A stretch of DNA of 13,870 bases, taken from NCBI GenBank assembly GCA_024710825.1, contig JANJUA010000389.1:1-13870 (forward strand). Reading direction: 5' to 3'. Position numbers and translations under genes: made by a program. The stretch is from Solirubrobacteraceae bacterium (GTDB taxonomy: Bacteria; Actinomycetota; Thermoleophilia; Solirubrobacterales; Solirubrobacteraceae). Positions 1 through 6,759 of the stretch are shown here, in pieces; position 1 is the first letter of the stretch, and every line of letters starts with the position of its first letter. Under the pieces are notes generated by a model. That model did not search any database. It worked only from the letters and a program-made list of their open reading frames with translations, and had not been told where the DNA came from.

Positions 1-699
1 GCCGAAGCGCTCGGTCGAGACCGTGATCGCGTGGGACATGTAGATCGTCGAGTAGACGCTGACGCCCGCCATGCCGAGCGAGGTCAGCGCCGCCGTCGGG
101 ATGAGCGCGCGCCACGCGACGCGGCCCGCCAGCAGCGCGTACGGCGTCCACAGCCAGAACAGGAACGAGGCGGCGGCGATGAGCGGGCGATGGCCCGGCT
201 CGATCTCCCCCAGCAGTGGCAGGAAGCCGATGTAGCAGCCGAGCACCGCCATCCAGCCCAGGGGTCGCCAGGCCGCCCGCATGCCGTTGCCGGGCAGCTG
301 CCACGACGTCAGGTACAGGCCCTGGATGCGGCGGGCGAAGGTGTAGCCGGAGACGAGCAGGAGCACGATGCTGAGCAGCGTCGTGTTGCCCGCGACGTCG
401 CCCACGGGCTCGAAGAGCTGGCGGACGCTGTCGGCGACCTCGCCGGTGAGGTCGAAGCGCTCCACCACGCGCTCGCCGAAGTCGTCGCCCTCGTCGCCGG
501 GGACGAGCGCCACCGTCAGCACGAGCAGCGGCACGACCGCGATGAACGCCTGGGCGGCGATGACCATCGCGCGCTCGATCCCGCCGACCAGGCGGAAGCG
601 GGCGAACGCGGCCAGCGCGAAGGCGACGAGCGGGCGCTCCTGCGCCTTCTCCCAGGCGCGGCGGGCCCGGTCGAGGGCGGTCTGACGGTGCGACGGCAT
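1..699 (-). CDS. YihY/BrkB-like multi-pass membrane protein, partial (C-terminus beyond left edge)
   Basis: Reading the minus strand from ATG at 699 gives an open frame of 233 codons to position 1 with no stop, so the gene continues outside the window. The visible part has a basic N-terminus (about residues 1-40), then hydrophobic segments near 44-66, 106-122, 146-164, 172-192 and 198-220. A charged stretch (about 67-103) separates the first two. This layout, with an early arginine-rich amphipathic region and several helices rich in small residues, resembles the YihY/BrkB (UPF0761) family. These are inner-membrane proteins of about 270-330 residues, often misnamed ribonuclease BN, and their biochemical role is not settled. 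The start lies only 21 bp from the divergent gene at 721, so the two share a very short promoter region. The membrane-protein call is secure; the family call is from pattern recognition only. Confidence 0.75.
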   Translation of the reverse strand, partial: MPSHRQTALDRARRAWEKAQERPLVAFALAAFARFRLVGGIERAMVIAAQAFIAVVPLLVLTVALVPGDEGDDFGERVVERFDLTGEVADSVRQLFEPVGDVAGNTTLLSIVLLLVSGYTFARRIQGLYLTSWQLPGNGMRAAWRPLGWMAVLGCYIGFLPLLGEIEPGHRPLIAAASFLFWLWTPYALLAGRVAWRALIPTAALTSLGMAGVSVYSTIYMSHAITVSTERFG

Positions 700-709
700 C
701 GAGTCGGCG

Positions 710-715
710 ATCCTA
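710..715 (-). promoter_or_regulatory. Candidate -10 box (TAGGAT) for the YihY/BrkB-like gene
   Basis: On the minus strand TAGGAT ends 10 nt before the ATG at 699 and matches the actinobacterial -10 pattern TANNNT. No convincing -35 is visible about 17 nt upstream, which would lie inside the divergent gene. A leader this short implies almost leaderless translation, which fits the lack of a clear Shine-Dalgarno sequence. Low confidence because such short motifs occur by chance. Confidence 0.25.
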
Positions 716-720
716 CGGCG

Positions 721-1464
721 ATGCGGCTGACCTGGCTGGGCCACGCGACGGTGCTCATCGAGATCGGGGGAGCGCGCCTGCTGACCGATCCGGTGCTCAG
801 GGGGCGCGTCGCCCACCTGCGCCGCCACGCGCGGCCGATCGCCGCCCCGGCCGACCTCGACGCCGTGCTCGTCTCGCACGGCCACCGCGACCACCTCGAC
901 CTCCCGACGCTCCGCGCGCTGCGCCCGCCGCCGCCGCTGCTCGTGGTGCCGCCCGGCCTCGGCGGCGCGCTGAAGCGGCTGCCCGGCGCCCCGGAGATCC
1001 GCGAGGTGGCCCCCGGCGGCGCGCTCGAGGTGGCCGGAGCGCGGGCCTGGGCCGTCCCCGCGCACCACGACGTGCGCCGGACCCCGCTCGGCGCCGCCTC
1101 GGGCGCCGTCGGCTACCTCGTCGAGGGCGGCGGACGGCGGGCCTACTTCGCCGGCGACACCGAGATCTTCGACGCGATGGCCGACCTCGGCCCGCTGGAC
1201 GTCGCGCTGCTGCCGATCTGGGGCTGGGGGCCGTCGCTCGGTCCGGGGCACATGGATCCCGACCAGGCCGTCGAGGCGCTCGCGCTCCTGCGGCCGAAGG
1301 TGGTGGTGCCGATCCACTGGGGCACGCTGCTGCCGCTCGGACTGCACGGCCGCCACGGCCACGTGCTGCGCGATCCGGTGGAGGCGTTCGCCCGCGGCGC
1401 GGCGGAGCGCTGCCCGGACGTGCGCCTGGCCGTCCTGTCGCCCGGAGAGGATCTCGTCCTGTGA
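721..1464 (+). CDS. Metallo-beta-lactamase-fold hydrolase (UlaG/RomA/NAPE-PLD-like group)
   Basis: This 247-residue cytoplasmic protein has no signal peptide. The N-terminus MRLTWLGHATVLIE is typical of the Lactamase_B_2 group. The metal-binding HxHxDH motif is at residues 53-58 (SHGHRDHLD). A later GDT motif (FAGDTE) supplies the bridging aspartate and PIHWGT supplies the last histidine ligand, so the dinuclear metal site looks complete. Relatives include UlaG-type lactonases and NAPE-PLD-like phosphodiesterases. The substrate cannot be read from the sequence. The ATG at 721 is chosen because the domain starts exactly there; the longer open frame upstream is antisense to the divergent membrane-protein gene. 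No Shine-Dalgarno sequence is obvious. The stop overlaps the next start by 4 bp (GTGA at 1461-1464), implying translational coupling to the phosphatase fusion. Confidence 0.88.
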   Translation: MRLTWLGHATVLIEIGGARLLTDPVLRGRVAHLRRHARPIAAPADLDAVLVSHGHRDHLDLPTLRALRPPPPLLVVPPGLGGALKRLPGAPEIREVAPGGALEVAGARAWAVPAHHDVRRTPLGAASGAVGYLVEGGGRRAYFAGDTEIFDAMADLGPLDVALLPIWGWGPSLGPGHMDPDQAVEALALLRPKVVVPIHWGTLLPLGLHGRHGHVLRDPVEAFARGAAERCPDVRLAVLSPGEDLVL

Positions 1465-3485
1465 TCCTCCGCGCCCTCGCCACCTGGCTCGGCTCCGCGC
1501 TCGCGCTGCTGCTGATGAGCGCGATCCTGCCGGGCTTCGTCGTCGCCGGCGCGGGCGCCGCGCTGGGCGCCTCCGCCGTCTGCGGGCTCATCAACCTCGT
1601 CGTCTGGCCGGTGGTGATCCGCTTCGCCCTGCCGATCACGGTCCTCACCCTCGGAGTGGCGGCGCTGCTGCTCAACGGCGTCGTGGTGGTGGCGGCGTCG
1701 TGGATCGTGCCGGGCGTCGAGGTCCGCGACGTCCTCACCGGCGTCTTCGTCGCGCTCGGCGTCACCTCCGTGACGACGTTGCTCGGCGCGGCGCTGTCGC
1801 TCGAGGACGACGCCCGCGTGCACCGCCATCTCGTGCGGCGCGCCGGGCGCGGCCGCGGCGCTGAGCAGCAGGTCCCGGGCGTCCTCTTCCTCGAGATCGA
1901 CGGGCTCGCCCACGAGGTGCTGGTGCGCGCCCTGCGCGACGGCGACGCGCCGCAGGTCGCCGCGTGGGTGCGCGACGGCTCGCACCGGCTGCTGCGGTGG
2001 GAGACCGACTGGTCGTCGCAGACGGGCGCCTGCCAGGCGGGGATCCTCCACGGCAGCAACGAGGACATGCCCGCGTTCCGCTGGTGGGAGAAGGAGCACG
2101 GCCGCGCGATCGTCACGAACCACCCCCGCGACGCCGCCGAGCTCGAGCGGCGGGTCTCCGATGGGCGCGGGCTGCTGCACGCCGACGGCGCGAGCCGGGC
2201 GAACATCCTGTCCGGCGACGCGCCGCACTCGCTGCTGACGATGAGCACGGTGCTGGACGCCAGCCGCCGCGACGGGCGCGTCGGCCGGGACTACGCGGCG
2301 TACTTCTCGAGCCCGTACAACGTCATGCGCACGCTGCTGGCGACGGTCGTCCACGTCGTGCGGGAGCTGCGCGCCGCCGGCGAGCAGCGGCGGCGCGACG
2401 TCCGGCCCCGGGTGGCGCGCGGGTGGAGGTACGCGCTGGTGCGCGCCTGGGCGACGGCCATCCAGCGGGACCTGCAGGTGGCGGCCGTCGTGGCCGACGC
2501 GCACGCGGGCCGCCCCGTCGTCTACACGACGTTCCTGGCCTACGACGAGGTCGCTCACCACTCGGGGGTCGAGCGGCCGGACACGCTGGCGGTGCTGCGC
2601 GACGTCGACCGCCAGATCACGCGGATCGCCAGGGCGGCCGAGAGCGCGCCGCGGCCGTACGAGATCGTCGTGCTCTCCGACCACGGCCAGACGCAGGGCG
2701 CGACGTTCCTGCGCCGCTACGGGCTGACGCTCGAGGAGCTCGTCCGGACGGCGTGCCGGACGGCGGCGATCGAGTCGTCGGCCTCCGGCGAGGACGAGGC
2801 GCTCGGCCGCCTCGGGGCGGCGCTGACCGAGGCGGCGACGGGCGAGGGCCTCGGCGCCCGGACGGTGCGGACCGCCACCCGCGCCAGGCGGGTCGACGGC
2901 GAGGTGCTGCTCGGCCCGGGCGACGGCCACGAGCGCGACGACGGGCTGCCCGAGGTCGTCGTGATGGCGTCGGGCTGCCTCGGGCTGATCAGCTTCCCGC
3001 GCCTGCCGGGGCGCGTCACCCTCGAGCAGATCCGCGATCGCTACCCGGCGCTGCTGACGACGCTGCGCCAGCACCCCGGGATCGGCTTCGTCCACGTGCG
3101 CTCGGAGGCCGAGGGCGCGGTCGTGCTGGGCGCGGACGGCACCCGCTGGCTGGAGGGCGAGAACCCCCGCGTGGAGGGCGTCGACCCGCTCGCGCCCTTC
3201 GGGCCCAACGCGGCCGCGCACGTGCTGCGCACCGACCGCTTCGCCCACTGCCCGGACGTCCTCGTCAACAGCACGTACTGGGCGGAGACGGACGAGGTCG
3301 CCGCGTTCGAGGAGCTCGTCGGCTCCCACGGCGGCCTCGGCGGCGGCCAGGCGTACCCGTTCGCCGTCGTCCCCGCCGGCTGGGAGCGGCCCGAAGGGGA
3401 GATCGTCGGCGCCGAGGCGCTGCACCGCTGGCTGCGCCGTTGGCTGGCGGACCTCGGCCACGAGGCGTTCCGAGCCGACCCGTAG
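1461..3485 (+). CDS. Holin-4-2-like membrane domain fused to NPP/alkaline-phosphatase-superfamily domain
   Basis: This 674-residue fusion starts at a GTG overlapping the previous stop. Residues 1-115 hold four hydrophobic segments (about 7-29, 33-53, 56-80, 91-112) resembling the Phage_holin_4_2 family; the rest of the gene shows nothing phage-like. A basic linker (about 118-135) leads into a type I phosphodiesterase/nucleotide pyrophosphatase domain (about 140-674). All seven expected catalytic and metal positions can be assigned: D147 in LFLEIDG, T188 as nucleophile in SSQTGACQAG, D362 and H366 in YDEVAHHSG, D407 and H408 in LSDHGQTQG, and H623 in SHGGLGG. The gap from H408 to H623 is about 110 residues longer than in Xanthomonas NPP, so a lid or insertion is likely. 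An even number of membrane spans and the basic linker put the catalytic domain on the cytoplasmic side. The substrate is unknown. Similar fusions are often annotated simply as phage holin family protein. Confidence 0.85.
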   Translation: MILRALATWLGSALALLLMSAILPGFVVAGAGAALGASAVCGLINLVVWPVVIRFALPITVLTLGVAALLLNGVVVVAASWIVPGVEVRDVLTGVFVALGVTSVTTLLGAALSLEDDARVHRHLVRRAGRGRGAEQQVPGVLFLEIDGLAHEVLVRALRDGDAPQVAAWVRDGSHRLLRWETDWSSQTGACQAGILHGSNEDMPAFRWWEKEHGRAIVTNHPRDAAELERRVSDGRGLLHADGASRANILSGDAPHSLLTMSTVLDASRRDGRVGRDYAAYFSSPYNVMRTLLATVVHVVRELRAAGEQRRRDVRPRVARGWRYALVRAWATAIQRDLQVAAVVADAHAGRPVVYTTFLAYDEVAHHSGVERPDTLAVLRDVDRQITRIARAAESAPRPYEIVVLSDHGQTQGATFLRRYGLTLEELVRTACRTAAIESSASGEDEALGRLGAALTEAATGEGLGARTVRTATRARRVDGEVLLGPGDGHERDDGLPEVVVMASGCLGLISFPRLPGRVTLEQIRDRYPALLTTLRQHPGIGFVHVRSEAEGAVVLGADGTRWLEGENPRVEGVDPLAPFGPNAAAHVLRTDRFAHCPDVLVNSTYWAETDEVAAFEELVGSHGGLGGGQAYPFAVVPAGWERPEGEIVGAEALHRWLRRWLADLGHEAFRADP

Positions 3486-3488
3486 CCT
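3483..3488 (+). promoter_or_regulatory. Candidate -10 box (TAGCCT) for leaderless start at 3496
   Basis: TAGCCT fits TANNNT and ends 7 nt before the GTG at 3496, which would put the transcript start at or next to the start codon. Its first three bases are the TAG stop of the preceding gene. The purine run GGAGGG at 3489-3494 lies only 1 nt from the GTG, too close for a normal ribosome binding site, so a leaderless transcript is the better explanation. This would give the small protein and helicase their own promoter. Confidence 0.35.
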
Positions 3489-3495
3489 GGAGGGC

Positions 3496-3738
3496 GTGCG
3501 CCTCGCGAACGTCCTCGTCGGTGACATCGTCCTCGTCAACCGCAAGGGGCGCGTGTTCCACGCGATCGTCACGGGCACCGAGCGGCGGGGCCTGAGCCTC
3601 GAGCCGATCGACAAGCGCATCACCTACCGCCATTGCGGCTCGCACGACGTCGTCGGCCACTGGGCGCGGCGCGGGCGGCCGACGGCCGGCGAGGAGCGGC
3701 TCAAGCCCACCGAGGAGCAGCTGAGCCTCGGCGTATGA
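3496..3738 (+). CDS. Unrecognised 80-residue small protein upstream of helicase
   Basis: I do not recognise this family with certainty. The protein has no signal peptide or membrane segment. Residues 5-38 look like alternating beta strands (GDIVLVNRKGRVFHAIVTG), compatible with a small SH3-like barrel. Residues 42-57 are compact and contain H46, C47, H50 and H55 around a tryptophan (YRHCGSHDVVGHW). With one cysteine and three histidines a metal site is possible but unproven. The tail is charged and probably flexible. GTG at 3496 is the first plausible start after the previous stop (10 bp away). The stop overlaps the helicase start as ATGA at 3735-3738, so the two are almost certainly co-translated and may act together. 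That the protein is real rests on this spacing and on its ordinary composition, unlike the arginine-rich shadow frames. Confidence 0.72.
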   Translation: MRLANVLVGDIVLVNRKGRVFHAIVTGTERRGLSLEPIDKRITYRHCGSHDVVGHWARRGRPTAGEERLKPTEEQLSLGV

Positions 3739-5891
3739 GGCTGGCCGACCCCGCCCACAACGTCGCGCTGCGCGAGCACCCCGAGCAGGGGCGGCTCGTC
3801 GTCCTCGCCTTCCCGTACAGCCGCGAGATCGTGGACGCCGTCCGCGCGATCCCCGGCCGGCGCTTCGACTGGGACCGCAAGGAGTGGCTCGCGCCGGCGG
3901 ACGACTGGGCCGGCACGCACGTCGCCGACGTCATCCACCGCTTCCCCGAGCTGACCGTCGACGACGACGCGCGCGACTGGCTCACCGGCCTGACCGACCG
4001 CTGGATCGGGACCGTCACGGCCGGCAAGCTGCGCGCCCGCGGCCACTTCGTCTGCACCGGCCGCGCCGGCAACCTGCCCGACTCGCTCGAGGCCCGCGCC
4101 ACGGTCGTCGGCGGTCAGCGCTGGCTGCCGCTCGAGCGCGAGGTCGCCGAGGCGTTGCTGGAGCTGCCGTCGGCTCGCCTGGACGGCCGCGCGCAGGACT
4201 GCGTCAGCCGGCTGCTCGTGGACCTCGACCCGCCGCCGGCCGTCCTCACCCACGTCGACGGGGTCGCCGGACCGCGCCTGCGCCTCGACGTCCTCTGGGA
4301 CACCGACGCCGACGCCGCCTTCGTGGAGCTGCCGGGCGTCGAGCGCAGCACGCGCACGCTGCCCGTCGACCCGTGGGTCGTGCCCGCGGTCGACCGCTTC
4401 GTGCGCGACCACGGCGTCGAGGTCGGCGCCCGCGCGCGCCCGGTCCTGGGCGCGCTGCGCGACGAGCACGACGCGGCCCTGGCCGCGGTCGAGCGCTCGC
4501 GGGCGACCACGGCGCCGCCGCTGGAGGTCGAGGCGGTGCTCGGCGGCGAGCTGGAGCCGTTCCAGCGCGCCGGGGTGCGCTACGTCCTCGACGCCCGGCG
4601 GACGTTCCTCGCCGACGAGCAGGGCCTGGGCAAGACGATCCAGGCGCTGGCGGCGCTGGAGGCCGACGCCGCGTTCCCCGCCGTCGTCGTCTGCCCCGCG
4701 TCGCTGAAGCTCAACTGGGAGCGTGAGGCCGCGCGCTGGCTGCCGCACCGCTCGCGCACCGTCGTCTCCGGCCGCGGCGGCGCGATCGCGCCCGCCGACC
4801 TGACGATCCTCAACTACGAGATCGTCGAGGCCCACGGCGACACGCTGCGCCGCCGACGGCCGCGGGCGCTCGTCGTCGACGAGTCGCACCTGGTCAAGAA
4901 CCCGCGCGCGCAGCGGACGAAGGCGGTCCGCCGGCTCGCGGACGCGATCGGACCGGACGGGCTGCGCGTCGCGCTGACGGGCACGCCCGTGATGAACCGG
5001 CCCGACGAGCTCATCGCCCAGCTCCGGGTCCTCGACCGGTTGAAGGACTTCGGCTCCGGCGCGCGCTTCAGCCAGCGCTTCCGCACCGGGCCGCGCTCGG
5101 AGGAGCGCCTGCACTGGCACCTGCGCCGCCACTGCTTCGCCCGCCGCCTGAAGAGCGAGGTCCTCCCCCAGCTGCCGGCCAAGCGCCGCACCGTCCTGCC
5201 GGTCGCGCTGACCAACGCCGACGAGTACGCCGTCGCCGAGCGCGACGTCATCGAGTGGCTCCGGTCGCTGCCTCTGGACCTCGACGAGCTCGACGCGAAG
5301 GTGGCCGCCGCCCGCCGTGCCGAGCGCCTCGCGCAGCTCAACGCGCTCAAGCAGCTGGCCGCGCGCGGCAAGCTGGCGGCCGCGATCTCGTGGATCGCGG
5401 ACTTCCTCGCCTCCGAGGAGCCGCTGGTCGTCTTCGCCCACCACCAGGAGATCCAGGAGGCGGTGCTCGGGCGCTTTCCCGATGCGCTGCACCTGCTCGG
5501 CCGTGACGGGGCCGGCGCCCGCGACGCGGCGATCCGCGCCTTCCAGGAGCCCGACGGGCCGCATCTGCTGGTCTGCTCGACCGCGGTCGCCTCCCAGGGG
5601 ATCACCCTCACGCGGGCGACGAACGTCTGCTTCCTCGAGCTCGAGTGGTCGCCCGCGATCCACGACCAGGCCGAGGACCGCGTGCACCGCATCGGCCAAC
5701 GCGACGCGGTCACCGCCTGGTACCTGCTCGCGGCCGAGACGATCGACGAGACGATGGCCCGGCTGATCGAGCGCAAGCGCGACCTGGTCGCGGCGGTCAC
5801 CGACGGCCGCGAGCGCGACGACGAGCCGCTCGTGGAGGCGGTGGCGCGCGAGCTGCGCCACGCCCCGATCCGGCACCTGCGCGCCGTCTAG
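3735..5891 (+). CDS. SNF2-family ATPase/helicase, SMARCAL1-like with HARP-like N-terminus
   Basis: This is a 718-residue DEAD/DEAH-like superfamily 2 protein. Residues 22-71 (FPYSREIVDAVRAIPGRRFD followed by a tryptophan-containing turn) resemble the HARP region of SMARCAL1-type annealing helicases. A non-motor region spans about 75-280. The motor has Walker A DEQGLGKT (294-301, K300), motif Ia CPASLKLNW, motif II DESH (382-385), motif III TGTP (415-418), motif IV in VVFAHHQEIQ, and motifs V-VI ending in QAEDRVHRIGQ (645-655). All are intact, so ATP hydrolysis and duplex translocation are expected. By family analogy the role is remodelling or annealing of DNA at forks or during repair. I see no nuclease domain or defence neighbours. 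The ATG at 3735 overlaps the previous stop; an open extension to 3633 would overlap that gene heavily and is rejected. The stop is TAG at 5889-5891, convergent with the CsbD-like gene. Confidence 0.9.
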   Translation: MRLADPAHNVALREHPEQGRLVVLAFPYSREIVDAVRAIPGRRFDWDRKEWLAPADDWAGTHVADVIHRFPELTVDDDARDWLTGLTDRWIGTVTAGKLRARGHFVCTGRAGNLPDSLEARATVVGGQRWLPLEREVAEALLELPSARLDGRAQDCVSRLLVDLDPPPAVLTHVDGVAGPRLRLDVLWDTDADAAFVELPGVERSTRTLPVDPWVVPAVDRFVRDHGVEVGARARPVLGALRDEHDAALAAVERSRATTAPPLEVEAVLGGELEPFQRAGVRYVLDARRTFLADEQGLGKTIQALAALEADAAFPAVVVCPASLKLNWEREAARWLPHRSRTVVSGRGGAIAPADLTILNYEIVEAHGDTLRRRRPRALVVDESHLVKNPRAQRTKAVRRLADAIGPDGLRVALTGTPVMNRPDELIAQLRVLDRLKDFGSGARFSQRFRTGPRSEERLHWHLRRHCFARRLKSEVLPQLPAKRRTVLPVALTNADEYAVAERDVIEWLRSLPLDLDELDAKVAAARRAERLAQLNALKQLAARGKLAAAISWIADFLASEEPLVVFAHHQEIQEAVLGRFPDALHLLGRDGAGARDAAIRAFQEPDGPHLLVCSTAVASQGITLTRATNVCFLELEWSPAIHDQAEDRVHRIGQRDAVTAWYLLAAETIDETMARLIERKRDLVAAVTDGRERDDEPLVEAVARELRHAPIRHLRAV

Positions 5892-5904
5892 CGTCAGGCG
5901 CTAG
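5888..5904. terminator. Short inverted repeat across convergent gene ends, possible bidirectional terminator
   Basis: CTAGCG at 5888-5893 and CGCTAG at 5899-5904 form a perfect 6-bp stem with a 5-nt loop. The repeat contains the stop codons of both the helicase (5889-5891) and the CsbD-like gene (5903-5901). No T-rich tract follows on either strand, so intrinsic termination would be weak. The position between convergent genes is right for a shared terminator. Confidence 0.3.
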
Positions 5905-6074
5905 TCCTTGCGCAGCGCGTCCTTGACCTTGTCGGCGGCGTCGCCGATCTTGTCCTTCACGCTGCCGCTGGCCTGATCGACCTTGCCCTCGCGCTCCAGG
6001 TCCTTGTCGCCCGTGAGGTCGCCGCCGGCCTCCTTGAGGTTGCCCTTGGCCTTGTCGAAGCTCCCGTCGCCCAT
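5901..6074 (-). CDS. CsbD-like small stress protein
   Basis: This 57-residue, highly charged protein has the CsbD family pattern: an N-terminal DKAKGNLKEAGGDLTGD (residues 7-23) and then alternating lysines and acidic residues in KVKD-type repeats, with no cysteine and almost no aromatic residues. Family members are general-stress proteins of about 50-70 residues; Bacillus CsbD is under sigma-B control. The molecular function is unknown. The protein is likely cytoplasmic and partly disordered. The ATG at 6074 is chosen because AAGGAGG lies 7 nt upstream and the family alignment starts there; a long upstream extension in the same frame is rejected. It follows the rhomboid gene by 52 bp on the same strand and may be read from the same transcript, although no promoter of its own is evident. 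Confidence 0.9.
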   Translation of the reverse strand: MGDGSFDKAKGNLKEAGGDLTGDKDLEREGKVDQASGSVKDKIGDAADKVKDALRKD

Positions 6075-6081
6075 CGTCCTG

Positions 6082-6088
6082 CCTCCTT
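6082..6088 (-). promoter_or_regulatory. Shine-Dalgarno sequence for the CsbD-like gene
   Basis: On the minus strand AAGGAGG stands 7 nt before the ATG at 6074. It is one of the few strong ribosome binding sites in the window, and it fixes the start of this short gene. Confidence 0.8.
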
Positions 6089-6126
6089 CGGTGGTGTCCG
6101 TCCCTCCTCCCCCGCGGGCCGGGATC

Positions 6127-6729
6127 TCACGCAGGGCGCGGGGCGCGCGCGTCCAGCACCCACGCCGCCACGACCCCGCCGATGCCGCCGAAGAGGTGGC
6201 CCTGCCAGGAGATGCCGTCCTCGGGCAGCACCCCGGTGGCGAGCGTCGTCCCGTAGAGGGCGAGGACGACGACCCCGATCGCGGCGTGCACGAGGCTGCG
6301 GCTGAAGACGGCACGGCTGATCAGGTAGGTCGCGTAGCCGAAGACGATGCCGCTGGCGCCGATGTGGACCGTCCCGGCGGGCGCGGTGAGCCACGTGCCG
6401 ACGCCGGCGATCGCCGCCACGATGACGGTGACCCACGCGACGCGGGCGAGGCCCGCGAGCGCGATCGCCCCACCGAGCAGCAGGAACGGCACGGTGTTGC
6501 CGATCAGGTGGCCGAAGCCGCCGTGCAGGAACGGCGCCGCGGCGACCCCCACCAGCCCGTCGGTGTCGCGCGGCTCGATCCCGTAGGCGTCGAGGTCGCC
6601 ACCGAGCCCGGCGTCGACGATCTCCGCCACCCACATGAGCACCGCCATCAGCGCGACGAACGCCAGGCCGCGCTCGACGTCGCGGCGGGCGCGCGGGCGG
6701 GAGGAGGAGGCGGCGGCGGCGGCGCTCAT
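6127..6729 (-). CDS. Rhomboid-family intramembrane serine protease
   Basis: This 200-residue polytopic protein carries the rhomboid catalytic signature. The HxxxN element is in HGGFGHLIGN (H74, N78, with H69 upstream), the serine is S126 in IGASG, and the catalytic histidine is H178 in QGHLFGG. Hydrophobic stretches near 22-38, 64-92, 96-115, 122-141, 148-166 and 176-192 fit the six-helix rhomboid core. It should cleave transmembrane segments of other membrane proteins within the lipid bilayer; its substrate is not predictable. The N-terminal 20 residues are short, serine/alanine-rich and arginine-rich, with no extra domain. The ATG at 6729 has a weak GGGAG three bases upstream and lies 30 bp after the last cupredoxin gene, so read-through is plausible. 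A TACCTT box could give it its own promoter. Confidence 0.92.
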   Translation of the reverse strand: MSAAAAASSSRPRARRDVERGLAFVALMAVLMWVAEIVDAGLGGDLDAYGIEPRDTDGLVGVAAAPFLHGGFGHLIGNTVPFLLLGGAIALAGLARVAWVTVIVAAIAGVGTWLTAPAGTVHIGASGIVFGYATYLISRAVFSRSLVHAAIGVVVLALYGTTLATGVLPEDGISWQGHLFGGIGGVVAAWVLDARAPRPA

Positions 6730-6738
6730 CGTCTCCCA

Positions 6739-6744
6739 AAGGTA
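6739..6744 (-). promoter_or_regulatory. Candidate -10 box (TACCTT) upstream of the rhomboid gene
   Basis: On the minus strand TACCTT fits TANNNT and ends 9 nt before the ATG at 6729, inside the 30-bp gap after the copper genes. No -35 is evident. It could make the rhomboid and CsbD-like genes partly independent of the copper operon. Weak evidence. Confidence 0.2.
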
Positions 6745-6759
6745 GGCGACCCGGCGCGC

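Noticed and set aside
31..720. Plus-strand extension upstream of the metallo-beta-lactamase-fold gene
   Set aside because: It is Arg/Asp/His-rich without motifs and antisense to the membrane-protein gene at 1-699, whose translation has clear membrane helices.
1461..1805. Possible prophage remnant because of the holin-like domain
   Set aside because: There are no other phage genes, no attachment site and no composition change. The domain is fused in frame to a phosphatase, so it is a cellular membrane anchor.
1143..3623. Long minus-strand open frame (826 codons) opposite the phosphatase fusion
   Set aside because: It is antisense to a gene with a full catalytic motif set, is dominated by Arg, Ala, Gly and Asp, and shows no domain motif. 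Long false frames are expected in such GC-rich DNA.
3496..3746. Similar N-termini MRLAN and MRLAD of the small protein and the helicase, as a sign of duplication
   Set aside because: Similarity stops after four residues and the codons differ, so it is coincidence.
3624..5876. Minus-strand open frame (750 codons) opposite the helicase
   Set aside because: It mirrors the helicase codon pattern and shows no recognisable motif; the plus strand carries all SF2 motifs.
3496..5891. Possible antiphage defence pair (SNF2 helicase plus small protein)
   Set aside because: There is no methylase, nuclease, phospholipase or other defence partner nearby. The HARP-like N-terminus points to fork or repair functions.
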